From the NCBI GenBank assembly GCA_003450815.1, contig DMES01000038.1:50686-61545 (forward strand): a stretch of DNA of 10,860 nt, written 5' to 3'. The notes beneath the pieces are model-generated. The model had not been told where the DNA came from, searched no databases, and saw nothing but the letters and a program-made list of their open reading frames with translations. Each line of letters starts with the position of its first letter. The stretch's first letter is position 1. Shown piece after piece: positions 4,995 through 10,860 of this stretch. This DNA is from Elusimicrobiota bacterium (GTDB taxonomy: Bacteria > Elusimicrobiota > Elusimicrobia > Elusimicrobiales > UBA9959). The position numbers and the translations under genes are program-made.

Positions 4995-5042
4995 ACAGCC
5001 GATCGCTCCACCGTTGAGCTACCGGGGAATATTAACACACTA

Positions 5043-5048
5043 ATTATA
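5043..5048 (-). promoter_or_regulatory. -10 box of the tRNA-Asn promoter
   Basis: Read on the minus strand this is a perfect TATAAT, 14 bases before the tRNA 5' end at 5028. The -35 region falls on GTTTCA or TTGTTT within the palindrome at 5055-5081 and is a poor match. Confidence 0.6.
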
Positions 5049-5054
5049 TCAAAA

Positions 5055-5081
5055 ATAAAATATTATGAAACAATATTTTAT
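5055..5081. repeat. Perfect 10-bp palindrome upstream of tRNA-Asn
   Basis: ATAAAATATT (5055-5064) and AATATTTTAT (5072-5081) flank ATGAAAC. It overlaps the -35 region of the tRNA-Asn promoter. Its arms resemble those of the palindrome at 4434-4460 (ATAAAAT, one variable base, then TT), so the two could be sites for one regulator. Confidence 0.55.
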
Positions 5082-5122
5082 CCTTTTAAAAAATATCCGG
5101 TTTTTTTGCGCGAAATAAAGGG

Positions 5123-5128
5123 TATAAT
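5123..5128 (+). promoter_or_regulatory. -10 box of the cold-shock gene promoter
   Basis: TATAAT lies 60 bases before the ATG at 5189, preceded by a T-rich stretch (5101-5107) with no clear -35 hexamer. Transcription would start near 5135, giving a leader of about 54 nt. Confidence 0.6.
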
Positions 5129-5135
5129 ATCAGTA

Positions 5136-5158
5136 CAGCGCAGGAAGCATCAGCGCTG
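5136..5158 (+). promoter_or_regulatory. Leader hairpin of the cold-shock mRNA
   Basis: CAGCGC (5136-5141) pairs with GCGCTG (5153-5158) around an 11-nt loop, right at the predicted 5' end of the message. Cold-shock genes often have structured leaders that control translation or stability with temperature; a role of that kind here is inference. Confidence 0.4.
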
Positions 5159-5188
5159 AAGTTACAGCATAGTTAAGGAAATAATACA

Positions 5189-5392
5189 ATGCCTAAAGGA
5201 AAAGTGAAGTGGTTTAACGATCAGAAAGGTTACGGATTCATTACCCCGGACGACGGTGGGAAGGATCTATTTGTGCATCATCAGGATATCCCCGGAGAAG
5301 GTTTTAAAACGCTCGCGGAGGGTCAGGCGGTGGAGTTTGAAGTGACACAGAGTGAGAAAGGCCCCAAGGCCACTAAAGTTGCCAAACTTTAA
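5189..5392 (+). CDS. Cold-shock protein (CspA family)
   Basis: A 67-residue single cold-shock domain, the usual length of CspA-type proteins. These bind single-stranded RNA and DNA in the cytoplasm and act as RNA chaperones or antiterminators. Both RNA-binding motifs are present: RNP-1 as KGYGFI (residues 13-18) and RNP-2 as DLFVHH (26-31), the latter slightly off the common VFVHF. The start MPKGKVKWFN is typical of the family. AAGGA (5175-5179) lies 9 bases before the ATG. The gene stands alone, with its own promoter, leader hairpin and terminator (5411-5439). Family paralogues are common in bacteria, so no specific csp letter is assigned. Confidence 0.96.
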   Translation: MPKGKVKWFNDQKGYGFITPDDGGKDLFVHHQDIPGEGFKTLAEGQAVEFEVTQSEKGPKATKVAKL

Positions 5393-5410
5393 TACAACTC
5401 CCGCCTAAAT

Positions 5411-5439
5411 AAAAAGCCCGCTTAACCGCGGGCTTTTTT
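5411..5439 (+). terminator. Rho-independent terminator of the cold-shock gene
   Basis: AAAAAGCCCGC (5411-5421) pairs perfectly with GCGGGCTTTTT (5428-5438) around TTAACC, and the stem runs into six T residues. The matching A run on the other side would also let it work in reverse. Confidence 0.9.
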
Positions 5440-5466
5440 ATTTCATTCAAGGAACCGCCGTCTTCC

Positions 5467-5518
5467 GGCGGAAGCCGGAATCCATAAATTATAACGAGCC
5501 TGGACCCCGGCTTCCGCC
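5467..5518. repeat. Dispersed GGCGGAAGCCGG inverted repeat, copy 1
   Basis: GGCGGAAGCCGGAATCCA (5467-5484) and TGGACCCCGGCTTCCGCC (5501-5518) are reverse complements apart from two positions, with a 16-nt spacer. The first arm is the exact reverse complement of 10843-10860 at the right end of the window. This is a dispersed intergenic palindrome of the kind found in many copies in some bacterial genomes. Confidence 0.75.
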
Positions 5519-5564
5519 TGGGTGACGAACGAGACTAAACAAGAACGATGAAAAGTCTTTCGGC

Positions 5565-5591
5565 AAGTCATGCGGCTTACATGATTTTTTT
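5565..5591 (+). terminator. Possible weak terminator
   Basis: AAGTCATG (5565-5572) can pair with CATGATTT (5580-5587), including one G.T pair, and the stem merges into a seven-base T run (5585-5591). No gene directly upstream needs it apart from read-through from the cold-shock gene. The stem is weak. Confidence 0.3.
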
Positions 5592-5608
5592 ACACGCAGC
5601 GCAGCACG

Positions 5609-5637
5609 CTCACATCACGAATCTGATGTGGTATAAT
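5609..5637 (+). promoter_or_regulatory. Promoter of the efflux operon
   Basis: TATAAT (5632-5637) is preceded at 17 bases by CTCACA (5609-5614), which matches four of six bases of TTGACA. The interval contains a 7-bp inverted repeat, CACATCA (5611-5617) and TGATGTG (5624-5630). That may be a second regulator site. Transcription would start near 5644, within the palindrome at 5635-5662. Confidence 0.6.
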
Positions 5638-5662
5638 AATGACTGACCAGTCAGTCATTATT
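5635..5662. promoter_or_regulatory. Palindromic operator, probably bound by the TetR regulator
   Basis: A 28-bp palindrome with 13-base arms (5635-5647 and 5650-5662) is centred on CA, with GACTGACCAGTCAGTC at its heart. It overlaps the end of the -10 box and the start point, and lies 22 bases before the tetR-type start codon. TetR-family proteins usually bind such palindromes in front of their own gene, so autorepression of the whole operon is the likely mode. Confidence 0.75.
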
Positions 5663-5684
5663 GCAGGCTCGTAAGGCACACACA

Positions 5685-6266
5685 GTGAAAACCAAAATAT
5701 CCAAAAAGCAAGTCATACTGGAAGCCGCGCGCAGGGTGCTTGCTCAGTCCGGTTCGGCGGACGCGACCATGGACCGCATAGCCGCTGAAGCCGGCGTGGC
5801 AAAGGGAACCCTTTTCCTTTATTATCCCAGCAAAAACGCCCTGTTCACAGCCGTCCGCTCCGGCCTTATGAAAACTTTTGTCTCCGGCCTGGAATCGGTC
5901 CGCGACTCGGGCCTTCACGGAGAGGCCCTCCTTCGCGCCGCCGTTAAGTCGGTAGTAGAGCATCTGGACCGTAAGACCGGATTGATGGACGCTTTGGGGG
6001 AAAAGCGCGCCGGTCCCGGCGGTGGCTGCACGAAGCAACACAGGGAAAAGTTGCCCGTCGTACTCTCAACGCTTAAGGAAATACTGGAAAAATGCGCCGT
6101 CGACGGGCTGGTAACGCTTGAAGACCCGCTCTATATGGCTTCCGCTCTTTTCGGGCTTTGCAGGGGCTCGTTCGCGTACGCACGGGGTGCTGGCCGAGCC
6201 CTCAGTTCCTGCGAAAAAACAGACAGGGTGGTTCGGATATATCTTCACGGCGTCAGGAGAAAATAA
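5685..6266 (+). CDS. TetR/AcrR-family transcriptional repressor
   Basis: A 193-residue TetR-type regulator. The N-terminal helix-turn-helix (residues about 8-54) reads AARRVLAQSGSADATMDRIAAEAGVAKGTLF with the family signature LYYPSKNALF. The rest is a helical ligand-binding domain of low conservation. The start is taken as GTG at 5685 because AAGG (5673-5676) lies 8 bases upstream and the protein then begins just before the first DNA-binding helix. A TTG at 5661 is also in frame but lies inside the operator palindrome with no ribosome binding site. The stop codon overlaps the ATG of the channel gene (TAATG), so the three genes are co-transcribed. It probably represses this operon and responds to a small toxic compound or pump substrate; the ligand cannot be read from sequence. 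Confidence 0.92.
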   Translation: MKTKISKKQVILEAARRVLAQSGSADATMDRIAAEAGVAKGTLFLYYPSKNALFTAVRSGLMKTFVSGLESVRDSGLHGEALLRAAVKSVVEHLDRKTGLMDALGEKRAGPGGGCTKQHREKLPVVLSTLKEILEKCAVDGLVTLEDPLYMASALFGLCRGSFAYARGAGRALSSCEKTDRVVRIYLHGVRRK

Positions 6267-7516
6267 TGAGAAGCTTTTTAATATCGTTTCCGTTCCATTT
6301 ATTATTAACCGCCGTATACGCGCAAAATGTTTCAACTGTGCCGGCAACCGGACTGTCTATCACCCTGGACCAGGCTTTTAAACTGTCTCTCGCAAAAAGC
6401 GAAACACTGGCTTCAAGCGCGGAAGGGATAAAGCAGCTTGCAGCCTTCGAGAACCAGATAAGATCTTACTTCCTGCCCGCTCTCAGCCTTAACACCTCGG
6501 AAACGTTGAATTCCGGCCAGTCTGGAAAAGGGCAGTCGGCCATAAACTTAAGCTACTCAATATTTGACGGCATGCGCGACTATATCTCGGCAAAGTCGGC
6601 GGGTTTGAAAACTGAATCGGGCAAGCTGAGCCTTGCCAGGGCCAGGCAGAATCTCTACCAGAGTGTCGCGCTGGCGTTCTTGGATCTGGCAAATATAAGG
6701 CAGGAACTCTCGGTGCGGCAGGAACAGCTTAATGTGAGCGAAGCCAGAATAAAGGAACTGCGGGACAGGGAAAAGATAGGGCGCTCCCGCGAAAGCGAAG
6801 TCCTGGCCGCACAAGCCCAGCTGGCGCAGGACGACGCCGACCTTCAGAGCGCCCGGAGCCGGGAAAGCCTTGCCCAGTTCGAATTGCGCTTTCTGACAGG
6901 ATTAAATGCGGACCTGGAACCGGAGCAGCCGCGCCTGCCGGAAAAACACCGCATAGAGCCATACCTGGCCGGAGCCGCCAGGCGTTCTGACGTTGAGGCC
7001 GCGCGCAAAGCCCTTGAAGCGGCCCGACTGGACACGGATATAGCCAAAAAGCTCGTTTGGCCGTCCCTCGCCCTGAACGCGGATTACTACCTGACTCGCC
7101 CTTCCCCCAATCAGGATTCACACTGGGGCAGCGCATTGACCCTTAAAATACCTCTTTATACCGGCGGCTTATCCGGTGCCTCCGTGGACCAGGCTTTTGC
7201 AAAACAGGCGTCCGCCGAATACGCACTTAAACTGGCCATACGCCAGGCAGATACCGAGGTAAGGCAGGCTTATTCCACCCTTATGCATTCCATCGCTGTT
7301 CTTGACTCGCTAAAAAAAGCTCTTAAACTTGCAGACGAGAACGCCAAATTCCAGAGCCGGGATTACACAATGGGACTTGTTACCAACCTTGACGTCCTTA
7401 ACGCCCAGAACACTCTGCTTCAGACAAAACTGAAGCTTGAAATGGCGCGCGCCCAAACCTGCCTGGCCGGCATCCAGTTAGAAGTTGCCGGCGGCGTAAA
7501 TACGGAGGGAAAATGA
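6266..7516 (+). CDS. TolC-like outer-membrane efflux channel (OEP family)
   Basis: A 416-residue outer-membrane factor that would form the trimeric exit duct of a tripartite efflux pump. The ATG at 6266 is chosen because AGGAG (6255-6259) precedes it and it opens a signal peptide (MRSFLISFPFHLLLTAVYAQ, cleavage likely after YA). There is no lipobox cysteine, so unlike OprM it is not lipidated. The mature protein shows the two-fold OEP repeat: LSITLDQAFKLSLAKSETL with long helices in the first half, and a beta-strand segment (LTLKIPLYTGGLSGASVDQA) leading into long helices in the second half. The C-terminal YTMGLVTNLDVLNAQNTLL is a strong family hallmark. It is somewhat shorter than E. coli TolC. 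Its stop overlaps the start of the pump gene (ATGA). Confidence 0.93.
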   Translation: MRSFLISFPFHLLLTAVYAQNVSTVPATGLSITLDQAFKLSLAKSETLASSAEGIKQLAAFENQIRSYFLPALSLNTSETLNSGQSGKGQSAINLSYSIFDGMRDYISAKSAGLKTESGKLSLARARQNLYQSVALAFLDLANIRQELSVRQEQLNVSEARIKELRDREKIGRSRESEVLAAQAQLAQDDADLQSARSRESLAQFELRFLTGLNADLEPEQPRLPEKHRIEPYLAGAARRSDVEAARKALEAARLDTDIAKKLVWPSLALNADYYLTRPSPNQDSHWGSALTLKIPLYTGGLSGASVDQAFAKQASAEYALKLAIRQADTEVRQAYSTLMHSIAVLDSLKKALKLADENAKFQSRDYTMGLVTNLDVLNAQNTLLQTKLKLEMARAQTCLAGIQLEVAGGVNTEGK

Positions 7517-10500
7517 CGCTTTCAGACCTTTCGATAAAAAACCCCGTATTCGCCTGGATGCTGATGCTGGGGCTTATAGTGTTCGGCTGGATAGGCTTTT
7601 CCAACATGGGAATAAGCCAAATGCCTGATGTGGACTACCCGGTAGTTAATGTAAGCGTAACGCTGGAAGGCGCGGCTCCGGAAGTTATGGAAACCCAGGT
7701 AGCAGACCTGCTTGAAGGAGCGGTAATGGGGATACAAGGGATCAAAGAAGTATCCTCTACTTCCAAGCGGGGGCGTTCCAACATCACTATTGAATTTGAG
7801 ATCGGGCGCGACATAGATGTGGCTATGCAGGAAGTGCAATCCAAAATATCCCAGATCCAGCGTGACCTTCCCAGAGGCATTGATCCTCCCACAATTACCA
7901 AGACCAACCCTGAAGACCAGGCCATAATCCGCGTGGCGCTGACCGGCGACAGGCCGCTCAAAGACCTTATGGCCTTCACCAATGATTTTCTGAAAGACAA
8001 ATTCACCACCATTGCCGGGGTGGGAGACGTGGATATGGGCGGTTTTGTAGACCCGGCGCTTCGTATCTGGCTTAATGTGGACAAACTTAATGAAAAGCAG
8101 CTTACCGTCACCGACGTGATAGGCACGGTGCAGAACCAGCACGCTGAAACTCCGGCAGGCTACATAGACACAGGTAAGAAAGAACTAAATGTCCGGGTTA
8201 TGGGCGAGGCTTCTACCCCGGATGAATTTTCGCGGCTTATAATCACGGGCCGGGGCGGCTCCGCCATCTGGAAGACTTTCCGGATAAAAGACGTGGCCGA
8301 AGTTGAAGACGGCCTAAACGACATCCGCAGGGTCTCCCATGTGGGGGGGAAGATCTCGGTGGGGCTGGGCATAGTAAAGCAGCGCGGCTCAAACGCCGTA
8401 GCCGTGGCTAAAGCAGTGCGGGCAAAAGTTGCCGAACTGCAGAGTGCCCTCCCAAAAGACATGCGGCTTACGGTAGCCAACGACTCCACCCGTTTTATTG
8501 AGGAATCAACGCGGGAACTGAACTTCACCCTGATACTTTCTGCGGTGCTTACCGGCATAGTCTGCTGGATTTTCCTCGGTTCCTGGTCTTCCACCTTTAA
8601 TGTGCTGCTATCCATTCCCACTTCCATAATCGGCGCTTTCCTGATACTTTATTTCATGGGGTTTACGCTGAATACCTTCACCCTGCTGGGGCTCTCGCTT
8701 GCCATCGGTATAGTGGTGGACGACGCCATAATGGTAATGGAAAACATTGTGCGCTACAACGAACAAGGCATGGGCAGGGTGAAAGCCGCCATAATCGGCG
8801 CCAGGGAAATAACCTTTCCCGCCATGGCCGCGTCGCTGGCCATCCTCGCCATCTTCGTGCCGGTTATATTCATGAAGGGCATAATAGGCAAATTTTTCTT
8901 CCAGTTCGGCGTGACAATGTCGGCGGCGGTCCTGTTGTCGCTGTTGGAAGCTCTCACGCTTTCCCCTATGCGCTGTTCCCAGTTCGTGGATTCCACCCGC
9001 ACCACTTCATTCGGTATCTGGATGGATATGGCGTTAAAAAAAACAGCCGCCTCCTACCGCCGCCTGCTTGTCAGGCTTTTGCGCCATCGCTGGAAAACGC
9101 TCGCCGTGTCAGCCCTTATATTCGCCGCCTCCCTGCTTATAGCCTCCAAGCTGCAGCGGGAATTCTCGCCGTCCCAGGACCAGAGCCAGTTCATGATAAG
9201 TATGCAGACCCCCATAGGTTCCTCTTTCGGCTTTACCGCCGAAACCGTGGCCAAAGCCGAGAAATGGGCCATGCAGCAGCCTAATATAAAAAATTATTTC
9301 GGAATGGTCGGCGGCGGCGATGTTAACGGCGCTATGATGTTTATCACCATGAAGCCGAAGGGTGAGCGCGTTCCCTTAAAGCCCGGCGGGAAAAAGCCCA
9401 GCCAACAGGATTTTATGCAGTATGCCCGCAAGGAACTTAAGTCTGTAAGCGGATTCGAACGCGTTTCCATGCGTGATCCTTCACAATCCAGCTTCGGATC
9501 CAGGCGCGGGTATCCTGTGGAACTCAGCCTGCGGGGACCGGACTGGGATAAACTCGGCAGCCTGAGCCAGGCCATTATGAAGCGCATGACCGACTCGGGG
9601 AAAATGGTGGATGTGGATACGGATTACCAGACCGGAATGCCGGAAGTACAGGTATTTCCCGACCGCGAAAAAGCCGCCGCCCGCGGCGTAAACATGGCGA
9701 CCATAGGCGAAGCCATAAATGCCATGATAGGCGGCGTGCGCGTGGGCAAGTTCACAAAAGGCGGTAAACGCTACGACATACGCCTGCGCCTGGTGGACAA
9801 AGACCGCAAGAGTCCGGGCGATATACAAAAGATCTGGGTGCGCAACAACCGCGGAGAGCTCATACGCCTCTCGGAGATAGTCAATGTTGTTGAGAAGCCC
9901 ACACTCCTTTCGATCTCAAGGCGTAACAGGGAACGCGCCATAACCGTATTCGCCAATCCCGCCCCCGGCTGGGCGCAGGCCCAGGCGATCGCCGAGGTGC
10001 AGAAAGCCGCTAAGGAGCTGCTGCCCGAAGGCTACCGAGTGGTTTTGTCAGGCAGTTCCAAAACCTTTGACGAATCGACCAACAGCCTTTTAATGGCGCT
10101 TATTTTCGGCATCTTCGTGGCCTACATGGTGCTGGCTTCGCAATTTAACAGTTTTCTGCACCCGTTAATAGTGCTGCTGGCCCTGCCGTTCAGCGTAACG
10201 GGCGCTTTTATCGCTTTATATTTGGGGCACCTAACACTGAACATTTACAGCATGATAGGGATAATACTGTTAATGGGCATAGTAAAGAAAAACTCCATCT
10301 TGCTGGTGGACTTCACTAATCAGCGCAGACGCATAGAGGGAATGGGCGTTAACGAAGCGCTGCTTGACGCCTGCCCGATAAGGCTGCGCCCGATATTGAT
10401 GACTTCCTTCGCCACGATAGCGGCCGCAATTCCCCCGGCGCTGGGCATTGGGCCAGGCGCTGAAACTCGCGTTCCTATGGCCATGGTGGTTATCGGCGGC

Positions 10501-10644
10501 GTCCTGTTTTCCACTTTCCTCACCCTGCTGGTGGTGCCCTGCGCCTATAGCCTGATGTCCAATCTTGAAAACCGCAGCCATGAAAAAGACCTGAAGCAGG
10601 CGCTCATTGAGCTGGGGGAGTTGAAGCCGGCCCAGAATAAATAG
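7513..10644 (+). CDS. RND efflux pump, inner-membrane permease (HAE1/AcrB family)
   Basis: A full-length 1043-residue RND transporter that uses the proton gradient to expel hydrophobic or amphiphilic compounds, as a trimer in the inner membrane. It shows the duplicated RND layout: one transmembrane helix at about 10-31, a large periplasmic domain, a helix bundle from about 335, then the same again (helix at about 530, second periplasmic domain, bundle from about 855). Proton-relay residues are intact: D403 and D404 in IGIVVDDAIMVMEN, K926 in GIVKKNSILLVDF, and R957 in RLRPILMTS. The spacing of 31 residues between K926 and R957 equals that of K940 and R971 in AcrB. GGAGGG (7504-7509) precedes the ATG, which overlaps the channel gene stop. 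No periplasmic adaptor gene is present in the operon. The precise substrate is unknown. Confidence 0.96.
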   Translation: MTLSDLSIKNPVFAWMLMLGLIVFGWIGFSNMGISQMPDVDYPVVNVSVTLEGAAPEVMETQVADLLEGAVMGIQGIKEVSSTSKRGRSNITIEFEIGRDIDVAMQEVQSKISQIQRDLPRGIDPPTITKTNPEDQAIIRVALTGDRPLKDLMAFTNDFLKDKFTTIAGVGDVDMGGFVDPALRIWLNVDKLNEKQLTVTDVIGTVQNQHAETPAGYIDTGKKELNVRVMGEASTPDEFSRLIITGRGGSAIWKTFRIKDVAEVEDGLNDIRRVSHVGGKISVGLGIVKQRGSNAVAVAKAVRAKVAELQSALPKDMRLTVANDSTRFIEESTRELNFTLILSAVLTGIVCWIFLGSWSSTFNVLLSIPTSIIGAFLILYFMGFTLNTFTLLGLSLAIGIVVDDAIMVMENIVRYNEQGMGRVKAAIIGAREITFPAMAASLAILAIFVPVIFMKGIIGKFFFQFGVTMSAAVLLSLLEALTLSPMRCSQFVDSTRTTSFGIWMDMALKKTAASYRRLLVRLLRHRWKTLAVSALIFAASLLIASKLQREFSPSQDQSQFMISMQTPIGSSFGFTAETVAKAEKWAMQQPNIKNYFGMVGGGDVNGAMMFITMKPKGERVPLKPGGKKPSQQDFMQYARKELKSVSGFERVSMRDPSQSSFGSRRGYPVELSLRGPDWDKLGSLSQAIMKRMTDSGKMVDVDTDYQTGMPEVQVFPDREKAAARGVNMATIGEAINAMIGGVRVGKFTKGGKRYDIRLRLVDKDRKSPGDIQKIWVRNNRGELIRLSEIVNVVEKPTLLSISRRNRERAITVFANPAPGWAQAQAIAEVQKAAKELLPEGYRVVLSGSSKTFDESTNSLLMALIFGIFVAYMVLASQFNSFLHPLIVLLALPFSVTGAFIALYLGHLTLNIYSMIGIILLMGIVKKNSILLVDFTNQRRRIEGMGVNEALLDACPIRLRPILMTSFATIAAAIPPALGIGPGAETRVPMAMVVIGGVLFSTFLTLLVVPCAYSLMSNLENRSHEKDLKQALIELGELKPAQNK

Positions 10645-10647
10645 TAA

Positions 10648-10678
10648 ATGTTCTAAAATGTTCTAAATATGTTCTAAA
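10648..10678. repeat. Three direct repeats of ATGTTCTAAA
   Basis: ATGTTCTAAA occurs at 10648-10657, 10658-10667 and 10669-10678, so the copies are 10 and 11 bases apart, close to one helical turn. They begin four bases after the stop codon of the pump gene. Such phasing could suit a DNA-binding protein, or they may be a small tandem slippage repeat. Confidence 0.7.
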
Positions 10679-10682
10679 TATA

Positions 10683-10730
10683 GCCTTTTGTCCCCGGCTT
10701 TTAGTATAGTCTGATTATCTCCCAAAAGGC
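10683..10730. repeat. Inverted repeat downstream of the pump gene
   Basis: GCCTTTTG (10683-10690) and CAAAAGGC (10723-10730) are exact reverse complements 32 bases apart. No T tract follows, so termination of the operon is not clearly explained. TATAGT at 10705-10710 lies between the arms and could be a -10 box for a gene to the right, without a good -35. Confidence 0.4.
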
Positions 10731-10738
10731 GGAGGTCT

Positions 10739-10777
10739 CGTCAGGGCATTTCACATCGTTCAGGTGAGCCCTTGACG
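10739..10777. repeat. Imperfect hairpin
   Basis: CGTCAGGGC (10739-10747) pairs with GCCCTTGACG (10768-10777) with one bulged base, and the inner CAC and GTG can add pairs. It abuts the dispersed repeat starting at 10778. Confidence 0.4.
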
Positions 10778-10860
10778 TCATCCCGGCAAAGCTTGCCCCG
10801 TACTGTGATACGGGGGCCGGGGTCCAGTGTCGTCGATATTCCTGGATTCCGGCTTCCGCC
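10778..10860. repeat. Dispersed GGCGGAAGCCGG inverted repeat, copy 2, cut by the window end
   Basis: GCCGGGGTCCA (10816-10826) and TGGATTCCGGCTTCCGCC (10843-10860) are separated by 16 bases, exactly the spacing in copy 1 (5467-5518), which lies in the opposite orientation. The left part contains a nested cruciform: CCCGGC (10782-10787) with GCCGGG (10816-10821) outside CCCCGTA (10796-10802) with TACGGGG (10809-10815). That part replaces the simple GGCGGAA arm of copy 1. The element probably continues past the window. Confidence 0.7.

Larger units (their letters stand above)
4644..5028 (-). tRNA. tRNA-Asn(GUU) interrupted by a group I intron
   Basis: Exons are 5028-4995 and 4681-4644 on the minus strand. 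Joined, they give a complete 72-nt cloverleaf. The acceptor stem is TCCCCGG with CCGGGGA and discriminator G; the D arm is GCTC with GAGC. The anticodon stem is ATCGG with CCGAT, the loop CTGTTAA has anticodon GTT, the variable region is AGGTT, and the T arm is GTAGG-TTCGAGT-CCTAC. The CCA end is not encoded. The intron (4994-4682) splits the anticodon between positions 35 and 36, so the unspliced RNA cannot decode. Reading through the unspliced sequence would suggest a GUA (Tyr) anticodon, which is wrong because CTGTAGA includes intron bases. A TATAAT box lies upstream at 5048-5043 and the terminator at 4601-4642 follows directly. Confidence 0.92.

Noticed and set aside
4644..5028. tRNA-Tyr reading (anticodon GTA) from the 5' half
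   Set aside because: CTGTAGA includes the first three intron bases. Splicing at U35 gives GTT, and the rest of the molecule is a good tRNA-Asn with a short variable region, not the long arm of bacterial tRNA-Tyr.

Overview
The window looks like chromosomal DNA of a Gram-negative (diderm) bacterium. It encodes a TolC-type outer-membrane channel next to an RND inner-membrane pump, and two exported proteins with Sec signal peptides. Base composition is intermediate, ATA is used freely for isoleucine, and spacers between genes are full of short dispersed palindromes. I cannot fix the phylum from the sequence; an Elusimicrobiota-like or other environmental lineage is only a guess.

Layout. 1-30 is the terminator of a gene to the left. 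46-128 is a 25-bp perfect inverted repeat. 265-1104 and 1239-2153 (+) are tandem paralogues for exported proteins of an unrecognised family, closed by a terminator at 2179-2220. 2221-2602 has no convincing gene and holds several repeats. On the minus strand, 4419-4045 (a lone PAS domain protein) and 4042-3731 (a small two-helix membrane protein) form a tight pair, followed by a CbpA-type J-domain chaperone at 3637-2630. 4482-4642 (+) is a probable structured RNA that I cannot identify, sharing a bidirectional terminator with a convergent tRNA gene. 5028-4644 (-) is tRNA-Asn(GUU), split inside its anticodon by a 313-nt group I intron whose P1 loop carries a scrap of an HNH endonuclease. 5189-5392 (+) is a cold-shock protein with its own promoter, leader hairpin and terminator. 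5685-10644 (+) is a three-gene efflux operon (TetR regulator, TolC-like channel, RND pump) with overlapping stop and start codons and a palindromic operator over the promoter. 10645-10860 has no gene and holds three short direct repeats and part of a dispersed repeat.

How the parts work together. The efflux operon is a classical self-repressed unit: TetR probably binds the palindrome at 5635-5662, and an inducer releases it so that channel and pump are made. The periplasmic adaptor normally needed to join them is not encoded between the genes. The cold-shock protein and the J-domain protein are general RNA and protein chaperones. The PAS and membrane proteins may form a small sensory pair, but nothing shows a partner.

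The strongest unusual finding is the interrupted tRNA-Asn. P1, P2, P3, P4, P6, P7, P8 and P9 can all be paired by eye, and the joined exons give a normal tRNA cloverleaf. A second notable finding is a composite repeat present three times (1108-1218, 2569-2630, 3644-3732): an AATCYGTGTAATC box followed by a hairpin whose stem differs in each copy but stays paired, with a constant GACTT in the loop.
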